Positions 1-13,300 of a stretch of 64,000 nt of DNA are shown here, in pieces. Location of the stretch: the NCBI RefSeq assembly GCF_963422355.1, contig NC_085089.1, positions 8,102,452 through 8,166,451 on the forward strand, read 5' to 3'. This DNA is from Corticium candelabrum (Eukaryota > Porifera > Homoscleromorpha > Homosclerophorida > Plakinidae). Both the position numbers and the translations under genes were made by a program. The first letter of the stretch is position 1; each line of letters starts with the position of its first letter. The notes beneath the pieces were generated by a model, which saw only the letters and a program-made list of their open reading frames with translations, ran no database searches and had not been told where the DNA came from.

Positions 1-3000
1 TAAACACTCTGTTGAATAAATTAGCGGATGAACTGAAAACTATTAGAGTTGATGCTGTGTGGAGTGTTGATGGGCAGTCGGTGCAACAGAGTGAAGCTGG
101 TGGTGTACTACTGTCTAATGGAGGTCTTCTCATTCCTTTTGTATCTCGACACAATGAAAACGATGATATTGATGTTATACATAATTACTGTTGCCAACTT
201 GACCATAAAAAACCTGCCTGTGCATCGATGAGAGTGTTGTCTTCTAGTGGAAAGTCACAATCTCCAACTTTAGTAGCCGAACCATTTGATGTATTTATTA
301 AAGAGGGAGAAACAGGTGTAACACAGTGTGTAGGTAATGGTGTACCACCACCCACAGTGACATGGTTCAAGGAAAATGGGACGAAGGTGATTGCAGACAA
401 TGAAGACGTTTTCATGTCTGCCGTATTGAAGATCACGAATGCACAAGTAGAAGACTCAGGGATATACTACTGCATAGTAGAGAACAGTTTTGGACAGACA
501 AATCACAGCATTTCTGTTGTTGTTTTAGGTATTGTACATGTTTGTTTTCCTTATTATTGTTATTTTGATTATCAATATTTTGTACGTTTAGGTTCTCCGA
601 GAGTAAAATTTGTGTTTGATGACAATGTTTGGATTCCTCGAGGAAAGCAAGCTTATCTTGTATGCCCAATTGAAAGACCTGTTTATCCTCGTTCCATCAG
701 CAAGTTTGTACCAAAGTTGCAGATTACATGGCTTTTTAATGCTACCAAGATCAGTTTGACTGGCAACAAGCTAGAGACTTTACCAAACGACACATTAATA
801 ATTAAGTCAACGAGTTTTGCCAGTGAAGGGATGTATCAGTGTTTTGTGGAGAATGTGTATGGTAGTGTACAGACGACATTTCGACTGCGAACTTATGGTA
901 AGCTATGATGGTTTTCAAGCTTTTATCAGTGCTTGCATTTACTCACAAATGTAGGGCCACCAGATCCTGTTTTAGAGCTTTCTGTAAGGCTTATACCAGG
1001 AAATGTACTTCTTACCTGGTTGTCGGGCTACCCAGGCTGTCAGATTTCTACATGTAAAATTGTTTATTATGAAGTAACTGCTGCTCAGAGGTACCGATCA
1101 AGCTGCGCAGCGCCTATTCATACATTTGAAACTACAATGGCACTGTTTGACACAAACAGTGGTCAATTTGTCTTTTCGCCATGTGCTGTGAGTAGAACAG
1201 GACAAGAATACTATTTCAATGTAACAGCTGTTAATGAGCGTGGTAGATCCAATGCTGTAGAATCAAGCACACAGTACATTGGTGAGTTGACAATTAGAAT
1301 TAAGGTACATTTTAATTGTCAGGTTGTTACTGTAATTCGTCTGTTAGTGCCGCCTTCATCAATCAGTGTAGAGCTGATTAGTGGTCCATCTTTCATTCGC
1401 ATTTTGTATATACTGGACAGCTTCATTCAGAGTGCTAGTGAATGTGAATTAAGAAGTGGAATTTGCAATATTAGGAAGCAAATTGGTCCAAGCTGTTCTG
1501 CCTGTGTCATAATTACTGACTTACATCATTCTCAAAATTTGGTATGGAAAGCTTTCTATTACTTGTACGGTTCTACTGTTGGATGTATGATTTTTTTGTA
1601 TAGAATGCCACTATTTCACGTTCATCCAAAAAGATGCAAAGAACCTTTGAAACTGATGGACCGTCAGAGTTACTGGTTCATGTGGAAAATCTTCAACCGA
1701 TGTCTTTCTATCAGTTTAGTGTCATTGTCCAGTGGCGACGTCAACGTCTAAGAACAACGCTAACTAGAGCAGCAAATTGTTCTACTGGAATGGCAGGTTT
1801 GTCACATGGTTGACTTGAACTGATATTTACTATAGACGACATATTTTTGTGTACTGGTTGTCTTTGAAATGTATCTTGACTTCGCATTTGTGCTTGTTTG
1901 TTTGTTTGCCTTGTCTGTTTTTTTTGTTTGTTTGCCTTGTCTGTTTTTTTGTTTGTTTGTTTGTTTGTTTTTATTTAATGTGTATAGTGTAGGTACACTG
2001 TATTTACAATTTATGCAGTTGCTATTATTAATAGGATGCAGTAGACTTCTTAATTAATTATTGTATCAATCTGCATGTTGGCTCTCCATTATTTGTTCTT
2101 GTTGTGTTGGATTATGTCTGTGTTGCTTCATGTTGTGTATGTTGTTTAATTAATTTAACTATAACAATTTTGATACTGCAGCCCCTTTGCATTCACCAGC
2201 ATTGCAGAAAGCAGTGAGAATTAATTCAACATGGTTCTACATCGTGTACCAGGTACAGAATTTCGTTGTCATTTATCATTTCAAATTGCTGTGTACTTAA
2301 TGGGATTTTCTTGTTGAGGGCATTGATTCATCGAGTGTTTTAAGTCTTGCGTATTATTACCAACTAACTATGTACAGCACTGAACAACAGATTGCTCAAC
2401 TGCGTTTGGGGTCGCACACTTTAAATAATACGAATACTGCAACTGTTCGTTGGGATGTGAATGGAACATTGCATCATTTGCAGTCGTGGTACAATTACAG
2501 AGTGACTTTGCGCAGTTGTTGTGATAACACAACATGCAACCAGTGGGCAAACACTGCTCAGTGTGGTCAAATGGATGTCACACAGTTGCAGCAGGCTTGC
2601 ATGAAATCATGCAACTGCAGCAGTCATGCATCATCAGGCACTATTAAGCCACATGACATTAAGTGTAAGTATTGTAATGATATAAATGTGAAAGTGACTG
2701 ACATAATGAATCTACGGTAAGTGTTTTAAATATTTTGTTTAGTTGGAGCTGTGAAAAGCATCAGTGTGACTGTGTCATCTTGGTGGGCAATCATACACTG
2801 GAAACCAATAGCAGACAGCTTGGTGATGACATACGTTACCAACATCACATCTTCATCCAGTCGACCCAAAACATTTGTGCAACAACCTTCAGTATATGTC
2901 TCAGGGCTACTACCTAATACAATGTATAATGTCACAGTTTCTGTGCTCACATATGATAGGCAGCAGCCCGTCAAGTCGGCGTCTCACGTGTTTATGACTG

Positions 3001-4725
3001 CAGGTTACACGTATTCTTAAAACTGATTTACACTTGTTGCATTACTTTTTACACTTCAGGACAAAATGCAGCTCCAGCAAATATCTCAGTGAAAATGGTT
3101 AATAGTTCTGCTAGTGTATTGGTTTCATGGTCACCTGTTTGGCTGCCAAATCTCAGCATCAAAGGATTCTATATCAGATATTGCAATACTACTGACTGCA
3201 GAGTATATGTTGTACAAACAACCAGATCTTTCTCTAACATAAGTATAAATGAATTTTGTCCTGACATGAAATACAATTTCTCTGTCGCTGCTTTCAACGA
3301 GAAGAGTGTTGGAAACTGGTCTGAACTATATCTGTATGAAATTCCATGTATGGTTACTTGCAGTTTGTGTTTATAGAACAGGTGATGACAGTAATGTGTT
3401 TACAGATTTTGTTTCTCGTCCTCTGATTTTTGTGGGAAATGTAGATAGTCATAGCGTACAAGTGAATTTGTCCTATGATGCCTGTTTTATGCAAATCAGA
3501 AACGTATGCCAGTATTTGAATTTCTTTGTGAAAGTCTGTTCTGCTGTGAACTCATGTTTTCTCAAAAATGGAAGAGATAGTAGTATTACAATACAAGGAC
3601 TAAAAGCTGCTATGAACTACTCTGTAACTGCTCAGTTGATGTGTGCAATACCAGGTTTTTGGTCTGAACCAGTGGATTTTGAGACTCCAGCAGGTATAGA
3701 AATAACAATACTGTGGTAGTGAAACTGATTGATGTATGTTCCAATACAGAGCCGAAAGTCAAGCCTCATGCAACAGTTGACAGAGGCATCATTGGTAAAC
3801 AGAAGATAATTGATTTTATATTGCTTCTTATTTATTTTTGTTGCAAGTGTGGATCTCGGCAGCAATTGTGGCAGTAATAGGTATTGTTGGTATTGTAGTT
3901 TGTGACTGTTATCATGCAAGGTAGGAGAATGGTATCCATTACATTTTGATAGTATTAATTAATGCGAATTTAAGGTGTAGAAAGGAAAACAATGAAAGAG
4001 CAGAAACAGAACATGGAGTAAGTAGAGAACTACAGGTTGCACCTTTTGTAAGTGTATGTATGCACAATAGTTTGTGTTTAATAACTAGCAAACTTCTTTC
4101 TCTTAATAATAAGGACTCTCAATATGAGACAGTACCACAACACAGTGATGGGGAGTATGACAGATTAGTAGATCATGTTCGATGTCACAGTGATGATATT
4201 GTCACACAAAGTGCAAATGACGAGCAACTACCTTTTGAAAGAACTTCACTTGGTGCACAAGTAAACAACCACCAGAGAGACGTACTGCCTATACCTTCCA
4301 TTGAACATCATGATGAGTTAACAGCATCAGAATCTAATGAACAGTTTCATCAAAGAATACATAATTGTAATGTGGCCGTGAAAAATGAGCGTTGTGCTGA
4401 ATGTCTTGAAAATGTAGAGCCAGAAAACAGCTTTGACTATGTTCAACTTTCTACACAAGAACAAGGAGATAGTCGATCAACTTGTTTGCTCGAAGCAGCC
4501 TATCAGACAAGGAAACAAGATATACACACATCTAGTGAAGAAGATTCAGAATCAGAATGGGCAATAGTAAGTACTATTTCTTTCAATTAATGCAAATATC
4601 TATTTACATCATAAACGTTTACTCTACCAAATTGTTGTTTATAGGACCAGAGGCAATTCACGCGTTCTGGATGTGAACTCTCCCATAGTCTACATGATGC
4701 TGATGCTAATGACCATGATGACTGA
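1..4725 (+). CDS. Receptor A: Ig/FN3 single-pass membrane receptor (5' partial)
   Basis: Kinase-free cell-surface receptor, first member of a three-gene tandem array. The window opens inside the exon equivalent to exon 3 of receptor B. Exons inferred: 1-528, 592-897, 955-1281, 1348-1541, 1604-1796, 2182-2252, 2319-2664, 2743-3003, 3060-3347, 3406-3693, 3750-3794, 3848-3920, 3981-4047, 4114-4566, 4645-4725. All junctions are GT-AG and the phases close to the TGA. Visible domains are the end of Ig2, Ig3 (EDSGIYYC), Ig4 (EGMYQCFVEN), six FN3 domains, a short stalk, a membrane helix at 3848-3920 (AAIVAVIGIVGIVV) and a tail of about 200 residues. FN3-5 and FN3-6 carry GNWSE and GFWSEP motifs. The tail contains QRIHNCNVAV and FDYVQL, also found in the tail of B. 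Ligand and pathway are unknown; a cytokine-receptor or DCC/neogenin-like adhesion role are the alternatives. Confidence 0.85.
1869..1975 (+). repeat. (TTTG)n-rich intronic stretch of receptor A
   Basis: Low-complexity run of TTTG/TGTT units broken by CCTTGTCTG inside the intron 1797-2181. The homologous introns of receptors B and C carry long (TG)n tracts at the same place, so this position repeatedly accumulates TG-rich repeats. Confidence 0.7.
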
Positions 4726-5135
4726 TTTATTTACTTATTTATTTAGGGAAACTGTTTATTTGATCAACGAGGTTGATCTACTTTAGATTGGTGTTTTGAT
4801 AACAACATAACCACAACTAGAAAACAACATTGTAAAGAAAGTACAGACACACAGAGCAATGAATGAAACGAAGATATAGTTTTTTGGCTGGACAAGTACA
4901 ATAATTTGTAAGTCTTGTTAATTAAATGCTGTTGTAGTAGAGCAATGCCATATTGATCAAGCTAATAATTTTTCCTTGAGTTGATACTGTAGTTGTTGTT
5001 GTTATTATTGTTGTTGTTTGTTGCTTTGTGCCATTTCAAGTAACACTTGTGCAGTTAATCTGGTGGGCGAAATTCTTCCAAGACCAGGATAGTAAGTAGA
5101 CCAGTTTGTATACAGTCACACACGTCTAGATGTAG

Positions 5136-5214
5136 TCACACACACACACACGCACGCACGCACACACACACGCACGCACGCGCGCGCACACACACACACA
5201 CGCACGCACGCACC
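5136..5214. repeat. (CA)n/(CGCA)n microsatellite
   Basis: Mixed CA, CGCA and CG dinucleotide tract of about 80 bp, alternating purine-pyrimidine throughout and therefore a possible Z-DNA former. Intergenic. Confidence 0.95.
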
Positions 5215-5731
5215 CACGAGCAGCTCTCGTTTTGTTACTGCAGTATTATTAAGAGGTACCAAGCATAGACATGAGGTCTAACTGCATGTAATGCTGTAGT
5301 ATATTGTCACAGTGTGGCTTCACAAGCCCATATAGATTCAACAGCGCTAGCGATGATCCGGGAACAACGAATTCGAAGCGGTATGCGAATCATGAATCTC
5401 TCTTGTCGCTGGAATACTGGGGAGATGAAATGGCTGAGATTGAGATATACTCGCTGACTGGTGAGGACTCTGCTTTTCCGTGACTTCTCCTTTTCTATCT
5501 GCATAGTAGCTAGCTAAATTGCTTAATTAATTTGGCCGGTCTATATGTACACTCCTTTGGGTCTAGCATATCTGTTTTACACTCAATTTGCCAATAACCA
5601 AATGTTTTTGATATGTTAACGTTTGCCTTTGTCCAGGTTTCAATTGAGTAGAATTCACATGTACAAGTTGATTGATAAAAATTAATTAAATATTAGGATA
5701 TCTAAAATCCGTGATTGTGGTCTCCAACAAG

Positions 5732-5819
5732 TGCACGTGATTACTAACTACTCTAGAGATTTGTTGCTCATGTGATCTTGTTTTCTCGTATCTAATCAAT
5801 TGTACTGACTGCACGTGAT
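5732..5819. promoter_or_regulatory. Paired E-box sites upstream of receptor B
   Basis: The 10-mer TGCACGTGAT occurs at 5732-5741 and again at 5810-5819, 80-170 bp before the receptor B start codon. CACGTG is the canonical E-box core bound by bHLH-Zip factors. Another CACGTG lies at 15126-15131, about 40 bp before the receptor C start. Binding is inferred only from sequence. Confidence 0.4.
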
Positions 5820-5899
5820 GCTTGGAGCAGGAAAATTATTTGCATTTGGCGCTGCATGCTAGCGGGTTGGTGGCAGGTGGTGGGTGATCTGCTGCAACT

Positions 5900-8800
5900 A
5901 TGTCAAAGTGGGATTTATTTTTGCTGGGAATTCTACTTCATGTTGCAGGTATATTCTGTTGACCTTTGTCGTTGATTTGAGCTGTGATCGTACGTGTGTA
6001 GAGATGTATTTATGCAACAGCAGATGCACACTTTAGTGGCTTGCACAGAAGTAAAACAGAATTGGCAGCGTATTATTTGCGCATGCACAGTTCTCTTTTT
6101 TGTCTCTTTATTCTCCTTGTTATGCAGAATTCAAATGATATTATATAGGCGTAGGTAGCTGCAGAATTCCAGCCTTCTCTCATTGGATGAATATATGGCA
6201 GAATAAAAATGGAACAGCCTCTGTTGTCTAGATGTGTTATGGAGTGGAGAAGTGTCAGTGCATACATATCTTTGAAGCTATTTATAAAGACCATTCCAAA
6301 CATACTATATGATTTACAATTCTAATGAAGTCAATAAGGACTACAAATTATTTGTAAGGATGATGCTTATTTATGCTAATGTTTTTGGGTAGATACTCAA
6401 TATAATCAGATTCTACCAGGCCCAAGAATAAAGGAAGAGTCTGAAAGTCTGTTGGTGTTGCCTCATTCAGCAGTAACTTTACACTGCTTATCAGAGAATG
6501 GATCGGTTAGATGGTTTCACAATGGCAGAATAGTTGGTGTTACTGATAGGCATAAGATATTGGCAAATGGAAGTTTCTTGATTCTATCAGTTGAGGAAGA
6601 TGATATCGGAGATTACTACTGTCAAGTCGGTAATCCTTATGTGGGAGTGATAAGGAGTCGAACAGTTAAACTTGAGGCTGTAGGTGAGTTTAGTGTTTCT
6701 AAGCTAACTCTATGTAACAGCTATACTAGTAGACAAGTGTTAAGAAGTGTTAATTATTATTTTGTAGGTTGGCACTATGATTTTTTGTTTTATCTTGCTG
6801 CCTCCTATTTAATGAACTTGTCAATTTGTTATTCCGTGGGCTTACTAGGAAAAATGTCATTAGAGGTGTTTATGCATTGTATGAAAAACTATGTTTTGGA
6901 GTTGATTAATTTATTAAGGGTTGCTTATCCTTTTGACAACTTATGTTGCCAGTGATAGCTTGTCATTCTTGATGCTCACACTTAATTCATGAAACTGATT
7001 CCTTTTGTCATATTTTTACAAGAATAGTCACAGAAAGCCATAGGTGTTGGGCTGTGTGAAACATTGGGAATGACCGGTGAAGCAGATTACGGTAGAATGA
7101 GAATTTTGGTGACATTTTTTGGCAATTTGGTGATTTAAGAGTGAATCGCCAAAATAGGAAGCATTAATATTATTAGTTTAGCTTTATTACGCATGCGCAC
7201 AGCTGAATGACAAATTGGCGCTGTATACATACAGATCCTTGCAGCACAACGGCCTGCTCTTTTCACGATAAACGTGATGGCCTCGAAACAGCTTGGAACT
7301 TAGTAAGTCTCCAATGACTCCATGCTACTAGTTGTACAGTATCCGTTTTCACGTGTACTACTAGCCTCTCAACACCAGACATACTCACATGTAGCAGATG
7401 AAGTGACGTCAGACGTTCTCTAACTTTGCAAATCACCAAAATATAACTTGTCAAAATTTTAAATATAGTCATTTTGAAAGATTTCGCCAAATTTTTTGAC
7501 GCAAAATTTCTCGTTCTACGGTATATCAAGGAGGCGTTCTATTTTGAACAATCCAGAAAAGGAAAAGGAAATAAAAACTAAGTTGTGAAAAGTGATGAAC
7601 AGACTAAGAATTAACATTAGATTGTCTTTTAAATGTCCAAAAGACGAATTTGTATGGCAGATTAATGTATAGGTATATTGGAAAGATAATGTTGCCAGTT
7701 ATAAAGCCCTTGCTTATATGTATGTCTTTCTTTGACTGTTGACTTATTTCTAATGAGGAGCTAGTACTATAGTAGCACGTTATGGATTTGGATGATCATG
7801 CTACATTGAATGTTGGCTTTCATAAATGAAATGTGTTTCGTATTTGACGTCTAATTATTGTTTTATGTACAAACTAACTTGGCTAGTTATGTTATCTGTG
7901 TTGTTTAGCTCAGCATTCTGGACTTGTTCATGCTCCACATGATGTAGCTGTCCATGAAGGAAATTCAGCATACTTTAATTGTTTTCCCAACACAAGTTTC
8001 TCTGTATATGCATTGGTGACGTCATTAGCAGATGAACTAAACAATAGTAGAATTGACACTGTGTGGAGTGTTGATGGGCAGTCGGTGCAACAAAGTGAAG
8101 CTGGTGGTGTACTACTGTCTAATGGAGGTCTTCTCATTCCTTTTGTATCTCGACACAATGAAAACGATGATATTGATGTTATACATAATTACTGTTGCCA
8201 ACTTGACCATAAGAAACCTGCCTGTGCATCAATGAGGGTGTTGCCTTCTAGTGGAAAGTCACAATCTCCAACTTTAGTAGCCGAACCATTTGACATATTT
8301 ATTAAAGAGGGGGAAACAGGTGTAACACAGTGTGTGGGTAATGGTGTACCACCACCTACAGTGACATGGTTTAAGGAAAATGGGACGAAGGTGATTGCAG
8401 ACAATGAAGACGTTTTCATGTCTGCCGTATTGAAGATCACGAATGCACAAGTAGAAGACTCAGGGATATACTACTGCATAGTAGAGAACAGTTTTGGACA
8501 GATAAATCACAGCATTTCTGTTGTTGTTTTAGGTATTGTACGTGTTTGTTTTCCTTATTATTGTTATTTTGATTATCAATATTTTGTACATTTAGGTTCT
8601 CCGAGAGTAAAATTTGTGTTTGATGACAATGTTTGGATTCCTCGAGGAAAGCAAGCTTATCTTGTATGCCCAATTGAAAGAACTGCTTATCCTCGTTCCA
8701 TCAGCAAGTTTGTACCAAAGTTGCAGATTGCATGGCTTTTTAATGCTACTGAGATCAGCTCAACTGACAATGGGCTACAGATTTTACCAAATGACACATT

Positions 8801-10248
8801 GCTAATCAATTCAACGAGCTTTGCCAGTGAAGGGATGTATCAGTGTTTTGTGGAGAATGTGTATAGTAGTGTACAGGTGACATTTCGACTGCGATCTTAC
8901 GGTAACTAATGACTTCTCAGTTATTGATTGTAGTTGTATATTTATTATGCTGATACATAGCAACGTTTAATTTATGTAGGATCACCAGCTTCTGTTCTTC
9001 ATGTTTCTGTGAAAGTCTCACCAGGAAATGTAATTCTTTCTTGGCTTCCTGGCTACCCAGGCTGCTTGACATCCAAATGCACAATCAGTTATTATGAAGT
9101 NNNNNNNNNNNNNNNNNNNNNNNNNNNNNNNNNNNNNNNNNNNNNNNNNNNNNNNNNNNNNNNNNNNNNNNNNNNNNNNNNNNNNNNNNNNNNNNNNNNN
9201 NNNNNNNNNNNNNNNNNNNNNNNNNNNNNNNNNNNNNNNNNNNNNNNNNNNNNNNNNNNNNNNNNNNNNNNNNNNNNNNNNNNNNNNNNNNNNNNNNNNN
9301 AACAGCAAAAACAAGTGGATGTACTACAGTTTATCGTACCTCAGCAATATCAGTAACATTATTTGACAGTTTAACTGGCCAGTTTATATTTTCTCCTTGT
9401 TCTACATATGATACTGGAAGTCACTACAGCTTTAATGTGGTAGCTGTCAATGAGGTTGGTAAGTCTTTCAGAGTGGAACTTTCTACATTTATTGGTGAGC
9501 TAGCAAAGTTGTTTGTGATTTGCAAGTTGCGTACTAGTTTGGTTGTTTAGTTCTTCCTGCAGCAATAGTTAAGATGCAGTTGATTAGCTCTTCATCTGTT
9601 CATATTTGGTATGATGTGCCACTGTTTTCAATCGATGCTAGTGATTGTGAAATTCAAAGAAAAAGTTGTCAAATGAGTGACACATTGGAATTAAATGATT
9701 TGATGTCTTGTGCTGTTTGTGTGAATGTTATTGATTCAAACCATGTTTCCCAGCAGCAGGTATCAAATTCTTTATGTCTGAATAGATTTCTGTATTGATT
9801 AGTTTGATTGCATGATTTCCAGAATGTGTCTGTTTTTGGATCATCAACACAAGATGAACTATCAATACTCTTAAATGTGGAAGGTCTTCAACCAATGACA
9901 AATTACAAGTTTAGTGTTATTTTTAAGTGGAGACTTCGAGGGATGAAAACAACTGAAACTCATCCCATGCATTGTTCTACTGGAATGACAAGTAAGTAAA
10001 CAGAACGGAGGCCAAACCTGCAGTATTCTGTTTGTCTGTTTGTGAGATTGGTTTAGACAACGATATAGACGTACTGTCAAGCTAAGCTTGTTGACAATTT
10101 TTAAACACGTTTAAACACTAGTCTTAGAGGGCCTAGTTTAGTTAGAAGTTTTATTGTGTCCTGTGTAGTGATATTGAAGAGACTAATCAAGCTGTCTGTC
10201 TATATCTGTTTGTTCTTCTGCAAGTGTGCGAGCGCATGCTCGTGCGCT

Positions 10249-10326
<78 letters not shown>

Positions 10327-10346
10327 CGTGTGTGTGTGTGTGTGTG

Positions 10347-10393
<47 letters not shown>

Positions 10394-13300
10394 ACGTGCA
10401 TGCATGTGTGTTAAAACATCAGTAAGTAGACAAGGTTAGATGACATTTTAATGGTGTATTGTCTTTAATTTAAGGCTACAGTAGTGACTATTATGTATTA
10501 CAGCTCCTTTGCATCAAGCTATACTGCAAAAGGCTGTGAGAATCAATTCAACATCATTTTATGTGTTGTACGAGGTGACAACTTTAGTTTTGTGTTGTAT
10601 TTTGTCTCAATGTGAATATGATTTGTACCAATTTAGGGCATTGATTTGTCAATTGTTTCAAGTCTTTCATATTATTATCGACTTACTGTGTATAGTAGCA
10701 GTGGAAATCAGGTAGCTGAACTGCATTCGTTGTCACACAAGTTTAATGATACCAACAGGGAAACAGTTCAATGGGATGTGAATGGAAGGATGCATCGTCT
10801 CAAGCAGTGGGTTAGTTACAATGTGGCTTTACAGAGCTGTTGTGATAATTCAACATGCAAGCAATGGGCAGCCACTGCACAGTGTGATGAAATGGATGTA
10901 ACGCAGTTGGAAGGTGTTTGCTTTCAATCATGCAAGTGTGGCAGTGGTATGTTAACAGCCATTCAGCCACATGATATTAAATGTATGTACAACGATTTAT
11001 TAATAGACACTTAATAATGTATTTATATTATTTGTTTGTTACAGTTGGACCTGTAAGTAATATTAGTGTGACCACTTCATCTTGGTGGGCAAGCATAAAC
11101 TGGATACCAATATCAGACAGCTTGGTGATGACGTACAACATCAACATTACTGCAGAATCTCGTCAACCTATTGTTGTTTTGCAACATCCTCCAGTATTTA
11201 TCACAGGACTGCAGGCACAAACAGTGTACAGTATTATAGTATCTGTTGTAACATATGATAGACAACAACCAGTGCAACCTGCAATACGTGTCTTTACAAC
11301 TACAGGTTTTTGTCTTTGCAAATCTGCTTTACACCTGGTTCCTCAGTTTTTGTTGGTGTGATTGATTTAGGCCAGAATGCTGCTCCAAGGAAAGTGTCCG
11401 TGAGTATGTCTGATAGGCGGGGATCTGTATTAATATCGTGGTCACCCGTTTGGTTGGAGAACTTGAGTATCACTGGCTACAATGTGAAATATTGTCATTT
11501 CACGGAATGCGTAACTTTGAAAAAGATACTTACACTTAATACAACAGTTCACGCACTTTGCCCAGAGACAGAATATAATTTTACTGTAGCTTCAAGGAAT
11601 GGAAACAACATTGGAAACTGGTCTGAGCCATTGTTGTACAAATTACTGTGTATGACTGCAGATAATATTTGTATTTAACTTAAATTGAAATTTGGCAACA
11701 TTTGAATTTTAGATTTTGTTCCTCCTCCTCGTGAAGTTTCTGTTGATCGATATGGCAGTCAGAGTGTCAAAGTCAATTTGACAGTTTCTAAATGTTCCTT
11801 ACTGGATAGACAAGCTTGCCAGCACATCAGCTTCACTGTGGTGGTCTGTGAGGTCAAACACTCATCGTGTGTTGACAAAAATGGGACAATGAACAAGCAG
11901 TCTGACAGCACTTCTATCTCAATTTCAGGACTTAGATCAGCAACAATCTATTATGTTAGTGCTCGTTTCATCTGTAACAAACCAGGTGTTTGGTCTGAAT
12001 CAGTAGCTTTTGAAACAGCAGGTATGAAGATATTTATGTGATAATTACATTAAATCAAGGCAGCTGTTGTTTGTTATTCAGCTGTCTTTCACAAAGGTCT
12101 CAGCAGCGGAGAATCAAGAGGTAAATTGGGTAGTATGTACTAGGGAACAGTTAATTTGTCAAATCAATGTACAGTGGATAGACAATCAGTTTGATTCGTT
12201 TAAGTCTTGAATTTCATTTATTGTATTTTGTTCTTGTTGTGTTGCAGTGTTGATGATATCTACAATTGTTGTTAGTATTGTTTGTATTATTGGCATTATT
12301 GCTGGAGTTAGTATAGTCTGCAGATGCTACAAGATTAGGTATGATATGTAATCAGTGGATTGATGAAGTAGAAGACATAGAAGGTTTGCTGATTTTTAGG
12401 AAGCAAAATAGGCCACAACCAGACCCAGAATATGTGAGATCAAGAGCATCAACAGTTGCACCAGATATTGAGGTAACAGAAATGCAAATTGAATTTGGAG
12501 TGGTGATGATTTCTAGTTTATTTTTGCTTTTGTTTTGTAGGGACACCCATATGAATATCCATCACAGTGTACTACTGAAGATTACCCAGACTTGGGCAGT
12601 AGTCGTAATCAATTCCCACCTAATCAACTACCATTTCCACAAAGTGAAGATGATATTAGACATTTATCTGAGGGTAACTCACCTCTGATGGAAAGAAGAC
12701 GGGATGATTTTGGACAAAGTCTAGCTAATCACGAGAACAAAGAATGTCACATGTCTTACGTACCATCTAATTTGTCAAGATTAGATAGTAACAGTCAATT
12801 TGATCAAAGAATTCAAAACCACAATGTAGCAATACGTTGTGCTAAATGGGCACAAGATGTGAATAATTGTCAATATCAACGAGTTGGCTCTGACTATGTT
12901 CAGCAGCCAACATGGAGACATCCATTGCAAGAAAGTGTGAAGATACCTAGTGAAGATGATCCATGGAGTGAATGTCAGTCGGCTGACACAGCTTTTGTGG
13001 CTCAAAGCACAAGATCTCTTTTGAGGCAACAGTGCAAACAATCACACTTGCAGCATTGTCCACATTCGCAAATTCAATTGAAGTGTACCGTCTTTGGTGG
13101 TCATTCTGTTGTAGATGTTGATCCATCGATGTTGAGAAACTCCCAACACTGCATTGACTCTGATGTGGACATATCCCTGTCGGCTGTGTCAGTTGATCTG
13201 AATGACAGTCATATCCCCGTAGTATCTCAATTGAAAATGTTGTTGGCAAGTGAGGATGTTGAGTCCATTGAAGATGTTGACAGAGCAACCGATTATTTGA

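Larger units (their letters stand above)
4726..5899 (+). other. Intergenic region between receptors A and B
   Basis: No coding region seen. It holds the presumed 3' UTR of receptor A, a CA/CG dinucleotide tract (listed separately) and the presumed promoter of receptor B with two identical E-box-containing 10-mers. Confidence 0.6.

Noticed and set aside
933-1751. Long single open frame 933-1751 as one protein
   Set aside because: It reads through introns 1282-1347 and 1542-1603 and shifts out of the FN3 frame. The spliced model gives continuous FN3 homology with receptor B.
10156-10439. Open frames of repeated Cys-Val or His-Thr over (TG)n tracts
   Set aside because: They are pure translations of dinucleotide repeats in introns, open in several frames on both strands; the same applies at 34945-35208, 48591-48971, 52384-52623, 53248-53620 and 58384-58605.
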